A stretch of 64,000 nt of DNA, from the NCBI RefSeq assembly GCF_028583425.1, contig NC_072807.1, positions 36,027,001 through 36,091,000 on the forward strand. The letters run 5' to 3'. A model generated the notes under the pieces. It was not told where the DNA came from. It did not search any database and saw only the letters and a program-made list of their open reading frames with translations. The DNA is from Eublepharis macularius (taxonomy: Eukaryota > Chordata > Lepidosauria > Squamata > Eublepharidae). Below are positions 9,428 through 19,551 of the stretch, one piece after another. The first letter of the stretch is position 1. Each line of letters opens with the position of its first letter. The position numbers were made by a program, and so were the translations under genes.

Positions 9428-12400
9428 CTGCAAGCCAAGAACAGACAGAGAGAGATTACCTTCCCTTGCTAGTTTCAGGTGGATAGCTGCGTGGGTCAGC
9501 AGCCAAAGAGCAAGATCCGGGTCCAATAGCACCTTAAAGATCAACTAGATTTCCAAGGTCAGAGCTTTCGAGAGTCAAGTTTCCCTTCCTCAGATAACAA
9601 AGGTAGCTTTGGCTCTCAAAAGCTCCTCCCTTGGAAATCTAGTTGGTCTTTGAGGTGCTACTGGACCCAGATCTTGCTCTTTCCTTGCTACTTATTTATT
9701 TACTTATTTCAATTTATATTCCGCTCACCCTGCAAGCAGGCTCAGAGCAGATCACAACCAAGAATGAAATCAACAGGACAGCATAAAAATATAAAAAGCA
9801 TCACAGCCGCGCACATATATTGCGCAACCCTCTGGTGTCCTCTTCATCACAGGAGGCTATATTAGGAAGTCAGGGTTTTGTGTATGCTACAGTTCCAGAG
9901 GTTCTCTCCATCCCTTTTCCTACAGTAGGCTGATTTCAAATGTGTAGGGTTGGAGTTTTGCCTGAGTTCCTCCCTCCCCTTCTACATTAGCAGGCAGCTC
10001 CCTGACTGGTGAGGTCTTCGGGCCTCATTATTTCTTCCCCCGTGGAGCCACACTTCCTCCTAAGGAAAGGTTTGGTTTTCCTAACAATGCCACTGGCTTT
10101 TCCTCTCTGGGTCAAAGCGAATTGAAGCAGCTGAGATACTTTGACTGGCATTGGGCCTCTCTTCCAGCAGAGAAGGGTCTTTTGGAACACCTGCTTGCTT
10201 AGAAATGCTTTCACTGGAGGGCCCAAGAATGGAACTTGAGGCTTTCCTTAAACAAAGCGTGTGCTGTGCCAATGAGCCACAGCTCTCCTACAGGTCTTCA
10301 AGGGGCTTCCCTGAGAAACATAGGGTCGAACATGCTGGGTTGAACCCATGAATTGTTGGATACTGTACTCTCTTGTCCTCATTCATCTCTTGGATTTTCA
10401 TGTACGAACTGGGAAATCCCGGAGGTGAATAATACAATACTGCATTATTTGCCAGTACTGTAATGATGTGCTCAGCAATTCAGGTCATTATTCAAGAAAA
10501 TTGCTTGCTTCTCTCCACCAGGAAAGAACCCCAAAATCGGCACAACAGGTCTTATCATAGAAGAGGGGCTAGCTGTGTCCTCTGAGAGGTGGAAGCCCTC
10601 CCGTTCTATCTGTCCTCTAGGATTCTTACCTTGCAGTCGTTTTCAACAGAGTGCCTCTCCCGTTCAGTTAGAGCTCCCTCCATTAAACTCCTCAATGAGA
10701 TCTTAACAGTAATTCGCCGTCTCTTAGCATTAATTCCAAACATCGCCTCTGAGGCACTTTCTAGATTATGGCTTTAAAGCAACATAACCCTCTTGTTTTC
10801 CCTGATGTTATTTCAGTGGCTTTACTGCCTGTTCATTCAGGCAGTCACACCGTCAACAGCCCAGGGTCCCTTCGCTTCGGGAAACCAAGGCGTTCCAGAT
10901 TGATCGGCCAAACAGGAGTCGGCTCCCAACAACCCGCCACATCTCTGCCTTCCACTTGAATTTAGCTAAGCTTCACAGCTTTATTTGTAGATCTACCCAG
11001 CTGCGATGAAGACCCCTAATGCTGCAACTGTGCTTGCTCTTTGGTCTGGTGGAAAGAAATCATTTAAGATGACGTGATCGCTCTGCCTTGGAGAAATCCA
11101 ATGGAGGTGAGCAGAAGGAATCAATGACATAGAAGCGCACATGAAACTGCCTTATGCACACTCAGGCTATCGGCACAGGTAGTTTAGTGCTACCTGCTCT
11201 AATTGGCAGTGGCTCACGAGGATCTCAGTCAGAGAATGGACTTTCCCAAAACCTGTTCCATGGGACCTTTCGATGCCAGGAACTGAACTTGGAACTTTCT
11301 GCATAGTAAGGAGATGCTCCAAGCCAAGCAGCCTGTTAAGATTAGCCACCCAGATGTCCTAATCTTGAAAAGAGACGCAATTCCATCCCGCTGGTGCTCG
11401 AATGCTGTACAGCAGGACCCTCTGCTGCTCCACAACTTCCTAGCTTTCCAGCAGGGGGTCAGGTTTTGCCACTGTGCAGCTTTCGAGCACCAGAATTTTT
11501 CATCCTGGTCTTCTCACATCACATAAATGGACGAGATGATGTGACTTCTCAGTCCTGGCCCCAGCCTGGTGGAACGCTCTGTCTAACGAGACCAGGGCCC
11601 GGCAGGATCTGTTATACTTTTGCCGGGCCTGTAAGATGGAGCTGTTCCACCAGGCGTATGGGCGGTACTAGGCGGAGCCCCCTGGCTGGTAGATTGCAGA
11701 ATATGCCCTTCCTACTAGCAGTACCTCCATCTAGCAAAGCGTCCCCAGTATGATGCTGTAGAGATGGGTGAAGGTCGGTCAGCTGGTTGCTGTGCCGTTA
11801 TGATTATGTGTATATATATATGTGTATTTTTAACTGTGTAACTTTGATTGTTTTATGGTTTTAACTGGTATCAATTATTTAATGTGTTTTAATTGTATAT
11901 GGTTGTAATCCACCCTGAGCCTGATGGCATGGGGAGGGTGGAATATAAATAAATAAATAAATAAGTTGCCATCCCCTGCTTCTGTTACTCCTTTCTGGTT
12001 CTCAACAGGAGCCGCATTGCGGGGCCTTCATGGGCTTGGCCCCTTCACATACAGGAAGGATTCCAAGCAATGGACAACAAGCCCCTTGTACTTTTACAGG
12101 ATCTAGAAGATCAACTCTTTTCCAAAAATGATCCATACCCTGGACCCAAACCCATCCTAACCACCACAGGGTTGACGACTATTGTTCACTCTGCCCCTGT
12201 ACTTACTTGTGCTCTTTGACTCTTTCGCCATGCGGTAGGATATCGGCCTCCATATTCCCAAGTAAGAAATGCTAGGGTCCACGTAGTAACAGGGACCGGG
12301 GCTCTCCGTTATAGAGATCACTTGTAAAAGAAAAAAGAAGTATCCGTCTGAGCTGTGGCATAGCTTTTCATGTTCTTTACTGTACTTATAACAACTGCAT

Positions 12401-14703
12401 TCCCCTGCATGCCCCATTATGATGGCTGAGAGCAGTCTCCTAGGGGCTAGCTACAGCTAGGTGAAAATGTGTAATGGAAGTACCCTTGCTGTTTTTCAAG
12501 AAGAAAAGTAGGTTCTGGGAGCAGGTCTGAGCAGAGAAGAGGAAGAGGGCGTTTACCCAGTCTCTGTCCATGCCAAATCTTTCCCTTTGGTAGCTTCCCA
12601 CAAACACACACATAATTCAAAACTTGGTCAAACACACATATTGAGGTCTATGGAAGGGTTGTAGGGTCACTTTGGGGAGTGAACTGGAGCAAAGAAATGA
12701 CCAACATGGAGGAAATGGTCAACAAGCCCTCTACCCTATTACTTCTATTTAGAACTAGAGATGGGCGCGAACTGAAATATGAACCAAAGTTCGTCATGAA
12801 CTGGGTCGGTTCGTGGTTCGTGAACCAGCAGTTCGTCAGAGCCCATTTCTGACAAACCACCACGAACTTTAGGCCGGTTCGTTTGGTTCATTTTTCGGTT
12901 CATCACTACAGACAGCCTCGTGCCAATCAATCAGTTTCCTAGGCAGCAGAGGGAATGGGCTTTCTGCAGACCTTCTGCTCACCCATAAGTGACGTTTTCA
13001 CAAACCAAACGAACTGGTTCGCAAACCAAGGCAAGTTCGTGAAAGTTTGTGGTTCATGAAATGAGACAAACCACGAACTGCACAGTTCGGGATTTTCCTG
13101 GTTCATGCCCATCTCTATTTAGAAGCCCTTCCTCAAAGTAGTTTTCCTGGAGGGGTCCACATGTGATTCCCACATAACCTGGGGCTCCCTCCTTAAGGAC
13201 ACCTCCTTTGTTCCATGTCACAGCAGTACCGTTAGTTTGTTCAAAAGGCACGTCAGCACCCAAAATATCAGTGCCAACACTTGGTTCCACAAACACAGTT
13301 CAACCTATTACAAGGCGACCACCATTCCTGTACACTTAGCACTGGAACTGGTGCATTTGAACAAATGCATGCTTTCCCCTAAAAGAATACAAAGAACATG
13401 GAAGGGGTGAAGCAGAAGCAGAAGTTATTTAGAAAAGCAAAGGAAAACTTTGAAATGGATGTCAAAACATTAGCAACATATGTGACAGATCTCCAGATGT
13501 TGAGCCATAAAAATGATGTGGATTTCATTACCATGCAACAGGCCACCCAACAAACGAGGAAAAAGCAGAAGCAACTTCTTCAAAAGATATGGAGCGTTCT
13601 GCGTGGCAAAGTGCGAGAGAGGCACATAAAGCCTTTTCAGCCATCTGTGTTTTTGCTAAGCAGCCCATAATCAAGAAGGAAGAAGTGCGCCGGATGGATG
13701 AAGAACCAGCAGGCACTGATGTGGGCCTGTTGTCCGAGATCTACAAAAGTGGTTTTGAAGACATATCGCATTCCTGTCAAATTTAGCATCTTGAAATTAA
13801 AACGTGATTGAAACATTCTGGTGATAAGCTGAAGAAGGATGCAGATAGGAGTTATCTTCAAGAGCAGCGTGGCTGGAACTTATTGTTCAGGAACTTTTGA
13901 TGGAAAGAAGAAAGTCTGAGTTGCCCGAAGTAGAGACCGAGATATATTTGCATCATCTGAAGAGCAGCTGACCACTACAGAAGGAACAAAATGTTTCGCG
14001 GAGAGTCCCAGGGACAAAACCGGAGCCCAGTTAAATACTGTAATGGTCCTGGGAGACTCCAGTTCCTAACTTCTGGTGGTTATCGTCTCGGCCGCAGGAA
14101 AAATGAAATCAATAAACTCGAGACCGTTTTGTTACTGGTGAAGCTTTTCTTTATGAGACCAAGTTGGGGATACTAGCATGACTTCACAGGTCCATTTGTC
14201 AGAGCATAATTGGCAACATGAGGCAATGATAAAACCCTTTTAGCACCCCTTTCGCCAGGGCAGACTTCCCGTTTCCTCCTATGGGGCTTCCACTGTTTAA
14301 ATAGCCCCTCCCAAGGTGCAATTAGCTACATAGGTGGGAAGTCAGGTTCAAATACTTGCACCCATCTTTTTCTGCTGAGGCATAGTGGTTAAGTGATTGG
14401 GTTGTGAATCACCACTCTGCTGGTTCAAATCCCACTACTGCCATGAGCTCAGCAGGTGGCCTTGGGTATGCCACTCCAATCAGCCCCAGCTGAATTTTAG
14501 GGATAAGAAAAACACTGATTTTGTTCACCGCTCTGAGTGGGGCACTAATCTGTCTAGAAGAACTGTGTATATGTGCAATTGTTGTTGTTGTTGTTAATAA
14601 CAACAATAATAATACACAATAGAAAAGGGTTATTTGAGGGCTAGGAGGAAAGGGTTAAAACCCTGGTTCTTCCCAGGAGACATTCCCTTTCTCAGAATAT
14701 CCA

Positions 14704-14739
<36 letters not shown>

Positions 14740-17474
14740 TGATTTGATTTGATTTGATTTGATTTGATTTGATTTGATTTGATTTGATTTGATTTGATTT
14801 GATTTGATTTGATTTGATTTTTAGTCCACCCTCCCCACGAACAGGCTCAGGGTGAGGATGATGAGCCATTGGTGTTGTGATTTACCCTTAGGGCTAAGAT
14901 CTGAGGAGCCCAGGTTTGAATCCCCGCTCTGCCATGAAAGCTCACTGAGTGATTTTGGGCCAGTCGCACACTCTCAGCCTAGCCTTCTGCACAGGGGTCG
15001 TTGTTGTGAGGATAAAATAAAGGAAGGGAGAACGATGATGTAAGCCACTTTGGGGAGAAAAGCAGAGTATAAATATCTAAATAAATAAATCCCCGGGGCT
15101 GCTAATGACCTTTTAAAAACAAACATGGAAGAACTTAGCCATAGATCTTTGGTATTTCAGTGGCTTTAGCCCTAAGACACGTTTACAATTTCATGACAAT
15201 GGAAGACGCCATGTTTTGGATACCAGCTTCTTTCTGTCGAAAGCTCAACCTATAGCTGCTTCTAACCATGCCACTGCTGAAGATAATGGCTATCTGCTTT
15301 TTGCTTCAGCTTATCGCCAAAATGTTTTAGTAGCTTAAGATGCCAAAATTGATAAGGCATGTGATAGGCGTTCAAAAGATCTTGCACAACAGAACCACGT
15401 GAGCCTCTGTTATGAGCCCTCTTCGAGTCAACCCAGCATGTTCCCCCCGCCCCCAATTCAACCATAATCTGATGCACTTCTTCATTCCCAGTTCTGGACG
15501 GTTGAAGGAAAACACAGAAGGCTTCAAAGAATACCTTCTGTGCTTCTCTTGTAACACGCCGGGTGGAATGTAGAAGGCAACATATCTTTCATAAGAGCAT
15601 ACATTTCAAAGAAGCATATCTTTCAAAGAAGCTATGAAATGCAATGCATACCGGGGTTGCAGATCTCTTTGGTAACAGTGTTGGCATCGCTTATACAGGT
15701 CAACGTCTGGTGACCGTTCACCCTACTAGGAATTGTTTGATGTCCATTTCAAAGTGTTTCCTATGTGCATTGAGATAGCTCCTGCTTCATTCCTTTAAAT
15801 CTCTTGTATACTTCTAGACAGAACATGTATTTCTACTCGATATACCTGTTCTTGTGCTAGAATGTCTGTGAGTCTACTGGTGCTGCCGCGAACTTGCTGT
15901 GCTGGCTAATTTTCCCCAAATACCTGTGACCTGAGATTGGTTTTAGCTGGAGTTCCCAGGGATCAATCTGTATTTCTACCTAATGAGAAGTTCAAGGCTG
16001 GAACATTATAACTTGGGCAAGGAGCCCACTCCAAAAATCCCCTTGATTGGATCTTCTTAGCGCACTAATGCTTCTCAAACATTTTGGTAAAACCCAACAA
16101 AGAAAAGTACAGAAAAAAATGAGTATCATTGGTTGTTGTGGGTTTTCCGGGCTGTATCACCGTGGTCTTGGCATTGTAGTTCCTGATGTTTCACCAGCAG
16201 CTGTGACTGGCATCTTCAGAGGACTAGCACCAAAAGACAGAGATCTCTCAGTGTCACAGTGTGGAGAAGATGTTGGCAGGTATTTATATCTACTCAGGAA
16301 GGTGGGTTTGGGCTGAGTCATCCTTTAAGAGTTTCCCAGGGTGTGGAATGCTAATGGAGGGAGGCTTCACTGTATCCTGAGGAGGTTCTAAATTACCTGC
16401 CAACATCTTCTCCACACTGTGACACTGAGAGATCTCTGTCTCTTGCTGCTACACCTCTGAAGATGACAGTCACAGCTGCTGGCGAAACGTCAGGAACTAC
16501 AATGCCAAGACCACGCCCGGAAAATCCACAACAACCATCGTTCTCCGGCCGTGAAAGCCTTCGACAACATAGCATCATTCCTTGCGCCAAAAATTGTCAT
16601 AGGGCTGCCCGTCTTACATGGTTCACTGTGGGGTTAGACCTATACAATACAGCCAGAATGGAGGTTTGAAAGAGATCCATAGACCTTATTTCAGTCTTTC
16701 TTAGGAGTGATAGATTTTGCTCATTTAATGGCACCAAGCTCCACACATACCATGATCCCTCACCTCTGGAATCTCTTGAGAATTCAGATGTTTGGTTACC
16801 CTTTCTCAGGTCAACACAGTTTTATTTCAATCACTTTTTTTCCCAAGCCAATCCCATCCCACAGTCACTTAATGCCACTTTTGCTTACACTGCCTTATAC
16901 CGAACTATAGGGTGTTAGCTTTTCATGTGCTTCTGGACTCCTGTTTTGTTTTGCTGGTGCAGAATAACACAGCTACCCATCTGTGCCCACCGTCAAAGCC
17001 GCGAGTCTCCACCTCCAGCCCAGAAATGGCATCGCACAACCCTTTCTCCCTTCTTGCCCTTACATCTTTCCGAGGATCTGACACGCATTGTGAAGGCTGG
17101 TTCGGCAAACTTGGTGAAGTCATGATCCTTAATGCCGGTACAAGGCTGCCGGCCGTATTTCCCAGGCCCTGGACCTGAAACGGGATAAGAACAGCAAAGA
17201 CTCAATGAAAACATTTTGGGCATTCCCTTCGAGGATATGTGCGTGGCTATAGGTTACACAGCCTATGTAAATACTGCATATGGCATGTTCTCAGGTATTC
17301 TCTTATTCCGGGGATTCTGATCTTTCTACCCATCTCCACAACATACCACTCACCTTTAAATTTGGCACTGATGGATGCATACTGTCTGTTGCCTGTCGAT
17401 GCTGCAGCTGGAAGCTTTGGGAGAATGTGGGGATATCCCATTTTCTTAGGACTTTTCCATCTGGCAGTCGCCAT
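8943..17474 (-). CDS. ODF3L1: ODF3L1 (CIMAP1C), complete four-exon coding region
   Basis: The coding exons, in transcript order, are 17474-17354, 17174-17064, 12320-12207 and 9427-8943 (121+111+114+485 = 831 nt), giving 276 residues plus TGA. All introns have GT-AG ends and phase 1, and the split codons (G41, L78, S116) read through correctly. The product has the spaced Pro-Gly-Pro motifs of the SHIPPO/STPGR family: GPGPGKY (41-47), SPGPCYYVDP (84-93), PAPNRYTLP (157-165), GPGPAMHTLP (199-208) and TPGPPHY (234-240). The C-terminal SLGIRHS (256-262) resembles human GIKHS. The motifs EKIHP and SPGPCY and the order of the blocks match human ODF3L1 as I remember it (274 aa), better than ODF3, ODF3B or ODF3L2. 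Family members bind axonemal or sperm-tail microtubules; the specific role of ODF3L1 is not established. The introns are 179 bp, about 4.7 kb and about 2.8 kb, the last two filled with repeats. No inactivating change was seen. Confidence 0.93.
9505..9686 (+). mobile_element. Hairpin element, variant
   Basis: Mirror arms run AGCACCTTAAAGATCAACTAG ... CTAGTTGGTCTTTGAGGTGC around a short loop. It lies in ODF3L1 intron 3, about 80 bp from the terminal exon. Confidence 0.65.
9687..9800 (-). repeat. L2 LINE 3' tail, antisense
   Basis: TTATTTATTTACTTATTTC and ATATTCCGCTCACCCTGC followed by GGCTCAGAGCAGATCACAA match the antisense L2 tail seen at 3530. Confidence 0.6.
9801..11129. other. ODF3L1 intron 3, unassigned part
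   Basis: Apart from a possible SINE remnant near 10210-10300 (GCCAATGAGCCACAGC), nothing is recognised in this intronic sequence. Confidence 0.3.
11130..11325 (-). repeat. tRNA-type SINE, diverged
   Basis: It holds ACATGAAACTGCCTTATGC at the left and GAACTGAACTTGGAACTTTC, then GATGCTCCAAGCC, at the right, in the same order as intact antisense copies of the family. Confidence 0.55.
11540..11970 (+). mobile_element. L2-clade LINE 3' end
   Basis: The plus strand encodes the last residues of the L2 ORF, with WNALSNETRA and CRACKMELFHQAYG, followed by an AT-rich 3' UTR and the tail ATCCACCCTGAGCCTG, then GGAATATAAATAAATAAAT. Copies with the same RACKTELFRQAFG-like end lie at 46355 and 50340. Confidence 0.75.
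12207..12320 (-). CDS. ODF3L1: ODF3L1 coding exon 3
   Basis: The acceptor is a long T-rich tract ending TTTACAAG; the donor is ACAA|GTAAGT. The 114 nt complete L78, encode residues 79-115 and leave one base of S116. The core SPGPCYYVDPSISYLG aligns with human SPGPCYLLDPKITRFG, the most diagnostic stretch for ODF3L1 within the family. Confidence 0.92.
12756..13117. mobile_element. hAT element, TAGAGATGGGC family (~362 bp)
   Basis: Termini TAGAGATGGGC and GCCCATCTCTA are flanked by TTTAGAAC (12748-12755) and TTTAGAAG (13118-13125), a 7/8 match. The interior is built of GTTCGTG/CACGAAC words in both orientations, so it is self-complementary. It lies in ODF3L1 intron 2. Confidence 0.85.
13398..13920 (+). 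pseudogene. Unrecognised coiled-coil frame, frameshifted copy 1
   Basis: A 90-codon frame (13398-13667) rich in Lys, Gln and Glu with heptad-like spacing is followed after a frame change by a second frame (13589-13783) with ERSAWQSAREAHKAFSAI. Similarity to the inverted copy at 15215-15800 runs through both frames and about 100 bp past the last stop, so this is one decayed unit rather than two genes. I do not recognise the family; SYCP3/XLR-like coiled coils were considered but do not match. It sits antisense within ODF3L1 intron 2. It could be a processed pseudogene, an ORF of a retroelement, or a lineage-specific repeat. Confidence 0.45.
14375..14600 (+). repeat. Sauria-type SINE with (GTT)n tail
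   Basis: An A-box-like GCATAGTGGTTAAG, a B-box-like GGTTCAAATCCC, CTTGGGTATGCCACTC and CACCGCTCTGAGTGGG lead to TAGAAGAACTGTGTATA and a GTT-repeat tail. Confidence 0.7.
14704..14822. repeat. (GATT)n/(GATTT)n microsatellite
   Basis: About ten GATT units pass directly into about seventeen GATTT units. The array abuts an antisense L2 tail (TTAGTCCACCCTCCCCACG), so it probably grew from the LINE 3' tail. Confidence 0.95.
14850..15092 (+). repeat. ACA-type SINE, near full length
   Basis: It carries GGTTTGAATCCCCGCTCTGC (B box), TTTTGGGCCAGTCGCACAC, TGTTGTGAGGATAAAAT and the tail AGCAGAGTATAAATATC followed by AAATAAAT. The A-box end is weak. Confidence 0.75.
15215..15800 (-). pseudogene. Unrecognised coiled-coil frame, inverted copy 2
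   Basis: On the minus strand this segment aligns with 13398-13920. Shared blocks include CACTTTGAAATGGAC, GGAATGAAGAAGTGCATCAG and GGCGATAAGCTGAAG. A 71-codon frame (15477-15262) ends at TAG, with HLKLLKHFGDKLKQKAD. The two copies diverge substantially, share no intact frame and point towards each other across about 1.3 kb. The upstream part (to about 15800) is more decayed. Confidence 0.45.
16131..16545. mobile_element. Inverted-repeat element, GTTGTTGTGGGTTTTCCGGGC ends
   Basis: The left end GTTGTTGTGGGTTTTCCGGG is mirrored by CCCGGAAAATCCACAACAAC at 16517-16536, and the arms match over more than 100 bp (the GTGTGGAGAAGATGTTGGCAGG region recurs inverted). The middle (about 16277-16396) is not palindromic. 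The arms resemble a retroelement family common in reptiles, but I cannot name it. Sequence related to that family continues to about 16570. Confidence 0.65.
17064..17174 (-). CDS. ODF3L1: ODF3L1 coding exon 2
   Basis: The acceptor follows a pyrimidine-rich tract ending TTTCAG; the donor is AGAT|GTAAGG. The 111 nt complete G41 and encode residues 42-77 plus one base. The exon contains the first Pro-Gly-Pro block (GPGPGKYGRQPCTG), then a DHD triplet and the block PAFTMRVRSSER. Human ODF3L1 has the equivalent order (PSCTGYIDHD, then PAYTLHSRHSEK). Confidence 0.92.
17354..17474 (-). CDS. ODF3L1: ODF3L1 coding exon 1
   Basis: This exon encodes residues 1-40 and the first base of codon 41, ending in AKFK before a strong AAAG|GTGAGT donor. 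Human ODF3L1 has AKIK at the same place, just before its GPGP motif. The start is the first ATG in frame after the upstream stop-free stretch; it has G at +4 but C at -3. A second ATG in frame lies 11 codons downstream. No TATA box or CpG-rich promoter is evident immediately upstream, and the 5' UTR boundary cannot be set from sequence alone. Confidence 0.88.
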
Positions 17475-17954
17475 TGGGGTGAATGCAGTGTCACTGCAAG
17501 AAGGGGCCACTATAGTGCGCCACTAGAAGCCCTAGGAATATGTCAGTTGAAACACATTTTAAGTCAAGAGCACTTGCAAGACTGGGGTGTTAAGACACAG
17601 GGCAAACCCAAAAGTGATCAGGAGTGTATAGTTTAGAAAACACATGTGCGCGCACACTTGCAATGAGCACATTTTCTTCTTTCTTTGATTTTGATATGTA
17701 TATTGATATTTTTTGATCCACCGCTCTTTGCTCTTTGCTCCTGTCTTTGTAGATTCATTTGTGCCTGTCCATTCCACTTTCTATTTTACTCCTCTTTTGT
17801 GTGAACTAAACCCGTGTTTCTCTATGTTGGGTTCCATTCTAAAATGTAGGCCTTTTTCAATATCTTTCTGCCTCAATAAACCAATGTAATACATAAATTG
17901 GGGCTTTAAAATTATAGTGTGCATCTAAATGCCCTACGGACAGCATACAGTAAC
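17475..17954. other. ODF3L1 upstream region
   Basis: This should contain the ODF3L1 5' UTR and promoter. No TATA box, CpG cluster or clear X-box/RFX-type motif stands out to the eye. Confidence 0.35.
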
Positions 17955-17990
17955 TGACATGACCCCTACCAAGCCAGGCTTGGACTCAGA

Positions 17991-18210
17991 TAGGATTGCC
18001 AGCTCCAGGTTGGGACATCCCTGGAGATTGTGGGGGTGGAGCCTGTAGAGGGTGGGGTTTGGGGAGGGGAGGAGCTTCAGTTGGGTATAATGCCATAGAT
18101 TTCACCCTCCTAAGCAGCCATTTTCTCCGGGGGAACTGATCTCTATGGCCTGGAGATCAGTTGTAATTCCGGGAGATCTCCAACCACCACCTGGAGGCTG
18201 GCAACCCCTA
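17991..18210. mobile_element. hAT element, TAGGGTTGCCA family, perfect TSD
   Basis: Ends TAGGATTGCCAGCTCC and GGCTGGCAACCCCTA are flanked by GACTCAGA on both sides (17983-17990, 18211-18218). The interior has the GGAGATTGTGGGGGTGGAGCC and GGGAGATCTCCAACCACC blocks shared by many copies here. Confidence 0.85.
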
Positions 18211-18554
18211 GACTCAGAGGAAGACCCAGATTTGCTCCAGGAAGAGGCAGGGCTCCTGTCTGAGGCAGATCCTGAGGCCCAGCAACATGGAGTTCCCCTA
18301 ACACTACAGCTCCCAAAGCCATGCCCCAAGAGCCGGCATTCAAACCCTTGCCACTGGAAGCCCTAGAGTCCCCAGTTCCTGAGCCTGCCATTGAGAATTC
18401 ACCACCAGGAGATCCAGCAGACAGGCTAAGAGCGGAACCACCAACCCTCCAGGCTGTGCATCTGCAAGAGCAGCAGGGACAACGAGCCCAGACACAAGCA
18501 GTGCCAGGAGACACACTGGCAGGCTTGCGTCCCGCCCTACAGCTCTGGAGCTAC

Positions 18555-18770
18555 ACCATAATGCTAAATGATAAAGAGTCCAGTAGCACCTTTAAGACTA
18601 ACCAACTTTATCATAGCATAAGCTTTTGAGAACCACAGCTCTCTTCATCAGATGCATCTGACAAAGAGAGCTGTGGTTCTCGAAAGCTTATGCTACAAAA
18701 AAGTTGGTTAGTCTTTACTATTTTGCGACTACAGACTAACACGGCTAACTCTTCTGGATCTATGACCATA
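18555..18770 (-). mobile_element. Hairpin element
   Basis: Minus-oriented copy: the foldback arms (TTTAAGACTAACCAACTTTAT and its mirror) precede the head in antisense, CAGACTAACACGGCTAAC and TCTGGATCT. It interrupts the solo LTR. Confidence 0.7.
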
Positions 18771-18837
18771 GCGCTAGTGACTGTAATCCTTTGCAGGACT
18801 CTTGCCCCCAAGTCAGCCCCATCAGGGTGAGTCTCAG

Positions 18838-18953
18838 GGCCAAGCTACACATGACGAATGACACTTGAACGGCAAGTGGATTGAGTGGAGGGCAAGTGAA
18901 CAGGGAGAAATACACTTGCCATTCAAGTGTCATTCGTCATGTGTAGCTTGTCC
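18838..18953. mobile_element. 116-bp palindromic MITE flanked by CTCAG
   Basis: GGCCAAGCTACACATGACG opens and GTGTAGCTTGTCC closes a near-perfect foldback (mirror CATTCGTCATGTG). CTCAG lies directly on both sides in the same orientation. The copies at 46222 and 48270 have the same length and flanks. Confidence 0.85.
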
Positions 18954-19199
18954 CTCAGCCTATTTAAGCCTTCAGCAAGGTGGGGAATCTTGCTGGATCG
19001 ACTGTTTTCAGGGCGTCAGCTCTTACGCTCTAGTTCTTCTCTGGATCCGAGCAGCTCCTTTTCGCCACCATGCCTGGAGTCATAACAGAAACTGTACAAT
19101 GCCTGTACTCTTACAAACTTACCAACAAAACCAAGAGTGAAAAGCAGAGAAGCAAAACGATGGACCAAAATAAATGAATGTGAACAGAGATGAACTAAG

Positions 19200-19313
19200 C
19201 AAGGTTCACATGTATAGCTTCACCCCGCCCTTCCTCTAAGGAGTTTAAGTAGCACACTTGAAGCATTCTCCCTTCCCCATTTTGTTCTCACAACAACCCT
19301 GTGAGGTAGGTAA

Positions 19314-19359
<46 letters not shown>

Positions 19360-19480
19360 CTGATACAAGGCCTCCCATTAAGCTTTTATGGCAGAGTGGA
19401 GATATGGGCCTCGGTCTCCTAAATCCTAATATGGTGCTGTAACCACTCCCCCATGCTGCCCCATCCTTCCTAAGGGAAGG
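19200..19480 (-). repeat. ACA-type SINE with internal (GA)n expansion
   Basis: CACAACAACCCTGTGAGGTAG is followed by GA repeats at about 19318-19358, where the SINE normally has only a short GAGAGAG. It then resumes with GGCAGAGTGGAGATATGGGC and the antisense head. Confidence 0.7.
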
Positions 19481-19551
19481 AAGCAGTTTCGGGTTCCTGG
19501 AGGGCCGTGGTAGTGACATTAAAATGAGGTAAGGGGATGGCTAGCCCTTGA

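Larger units (their letters stand above)
17955..19087 (+). mobile_element. Solo LTR carrying three nested insertions
   Basis: The unit begins TGACATGAC and ends GTCATAACA, flanked by GTAAC (17950-17954) and GAAAC (19088-19092), a 4/5 direct repeat. A TATA-like CCTATTTAAGCC lies near 18958. It is interrupted by a hAT element (17991-18210), a hairpin element (about 18555-18770) and a 116-bp palindrome (18838-18953). Removing these leaves roughly 580 bp. Proline/glutamine-rich frames between 18215 and 18540 belong to the LTR. Confidence 0.5.

Noticed and set aside
13398..13783. SYCP3/XLR-like gene
   Set aside because: Coiled-coil composition is similar, but I see no alignment to the conserved Cor1 core and the frame is broken.
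14704..14822. Direct-repeat array as CRISPR-like
   Set aside because: It is a simple 4-5 bp microsatellite without spacers, in vertebrate DNA.
18145..18629. Proline/glutamine-rich frames as a possible gene
   Set aside because: The stretch is bounded by a solo-LTR-like unit and nested elements; no splice sites or domains.
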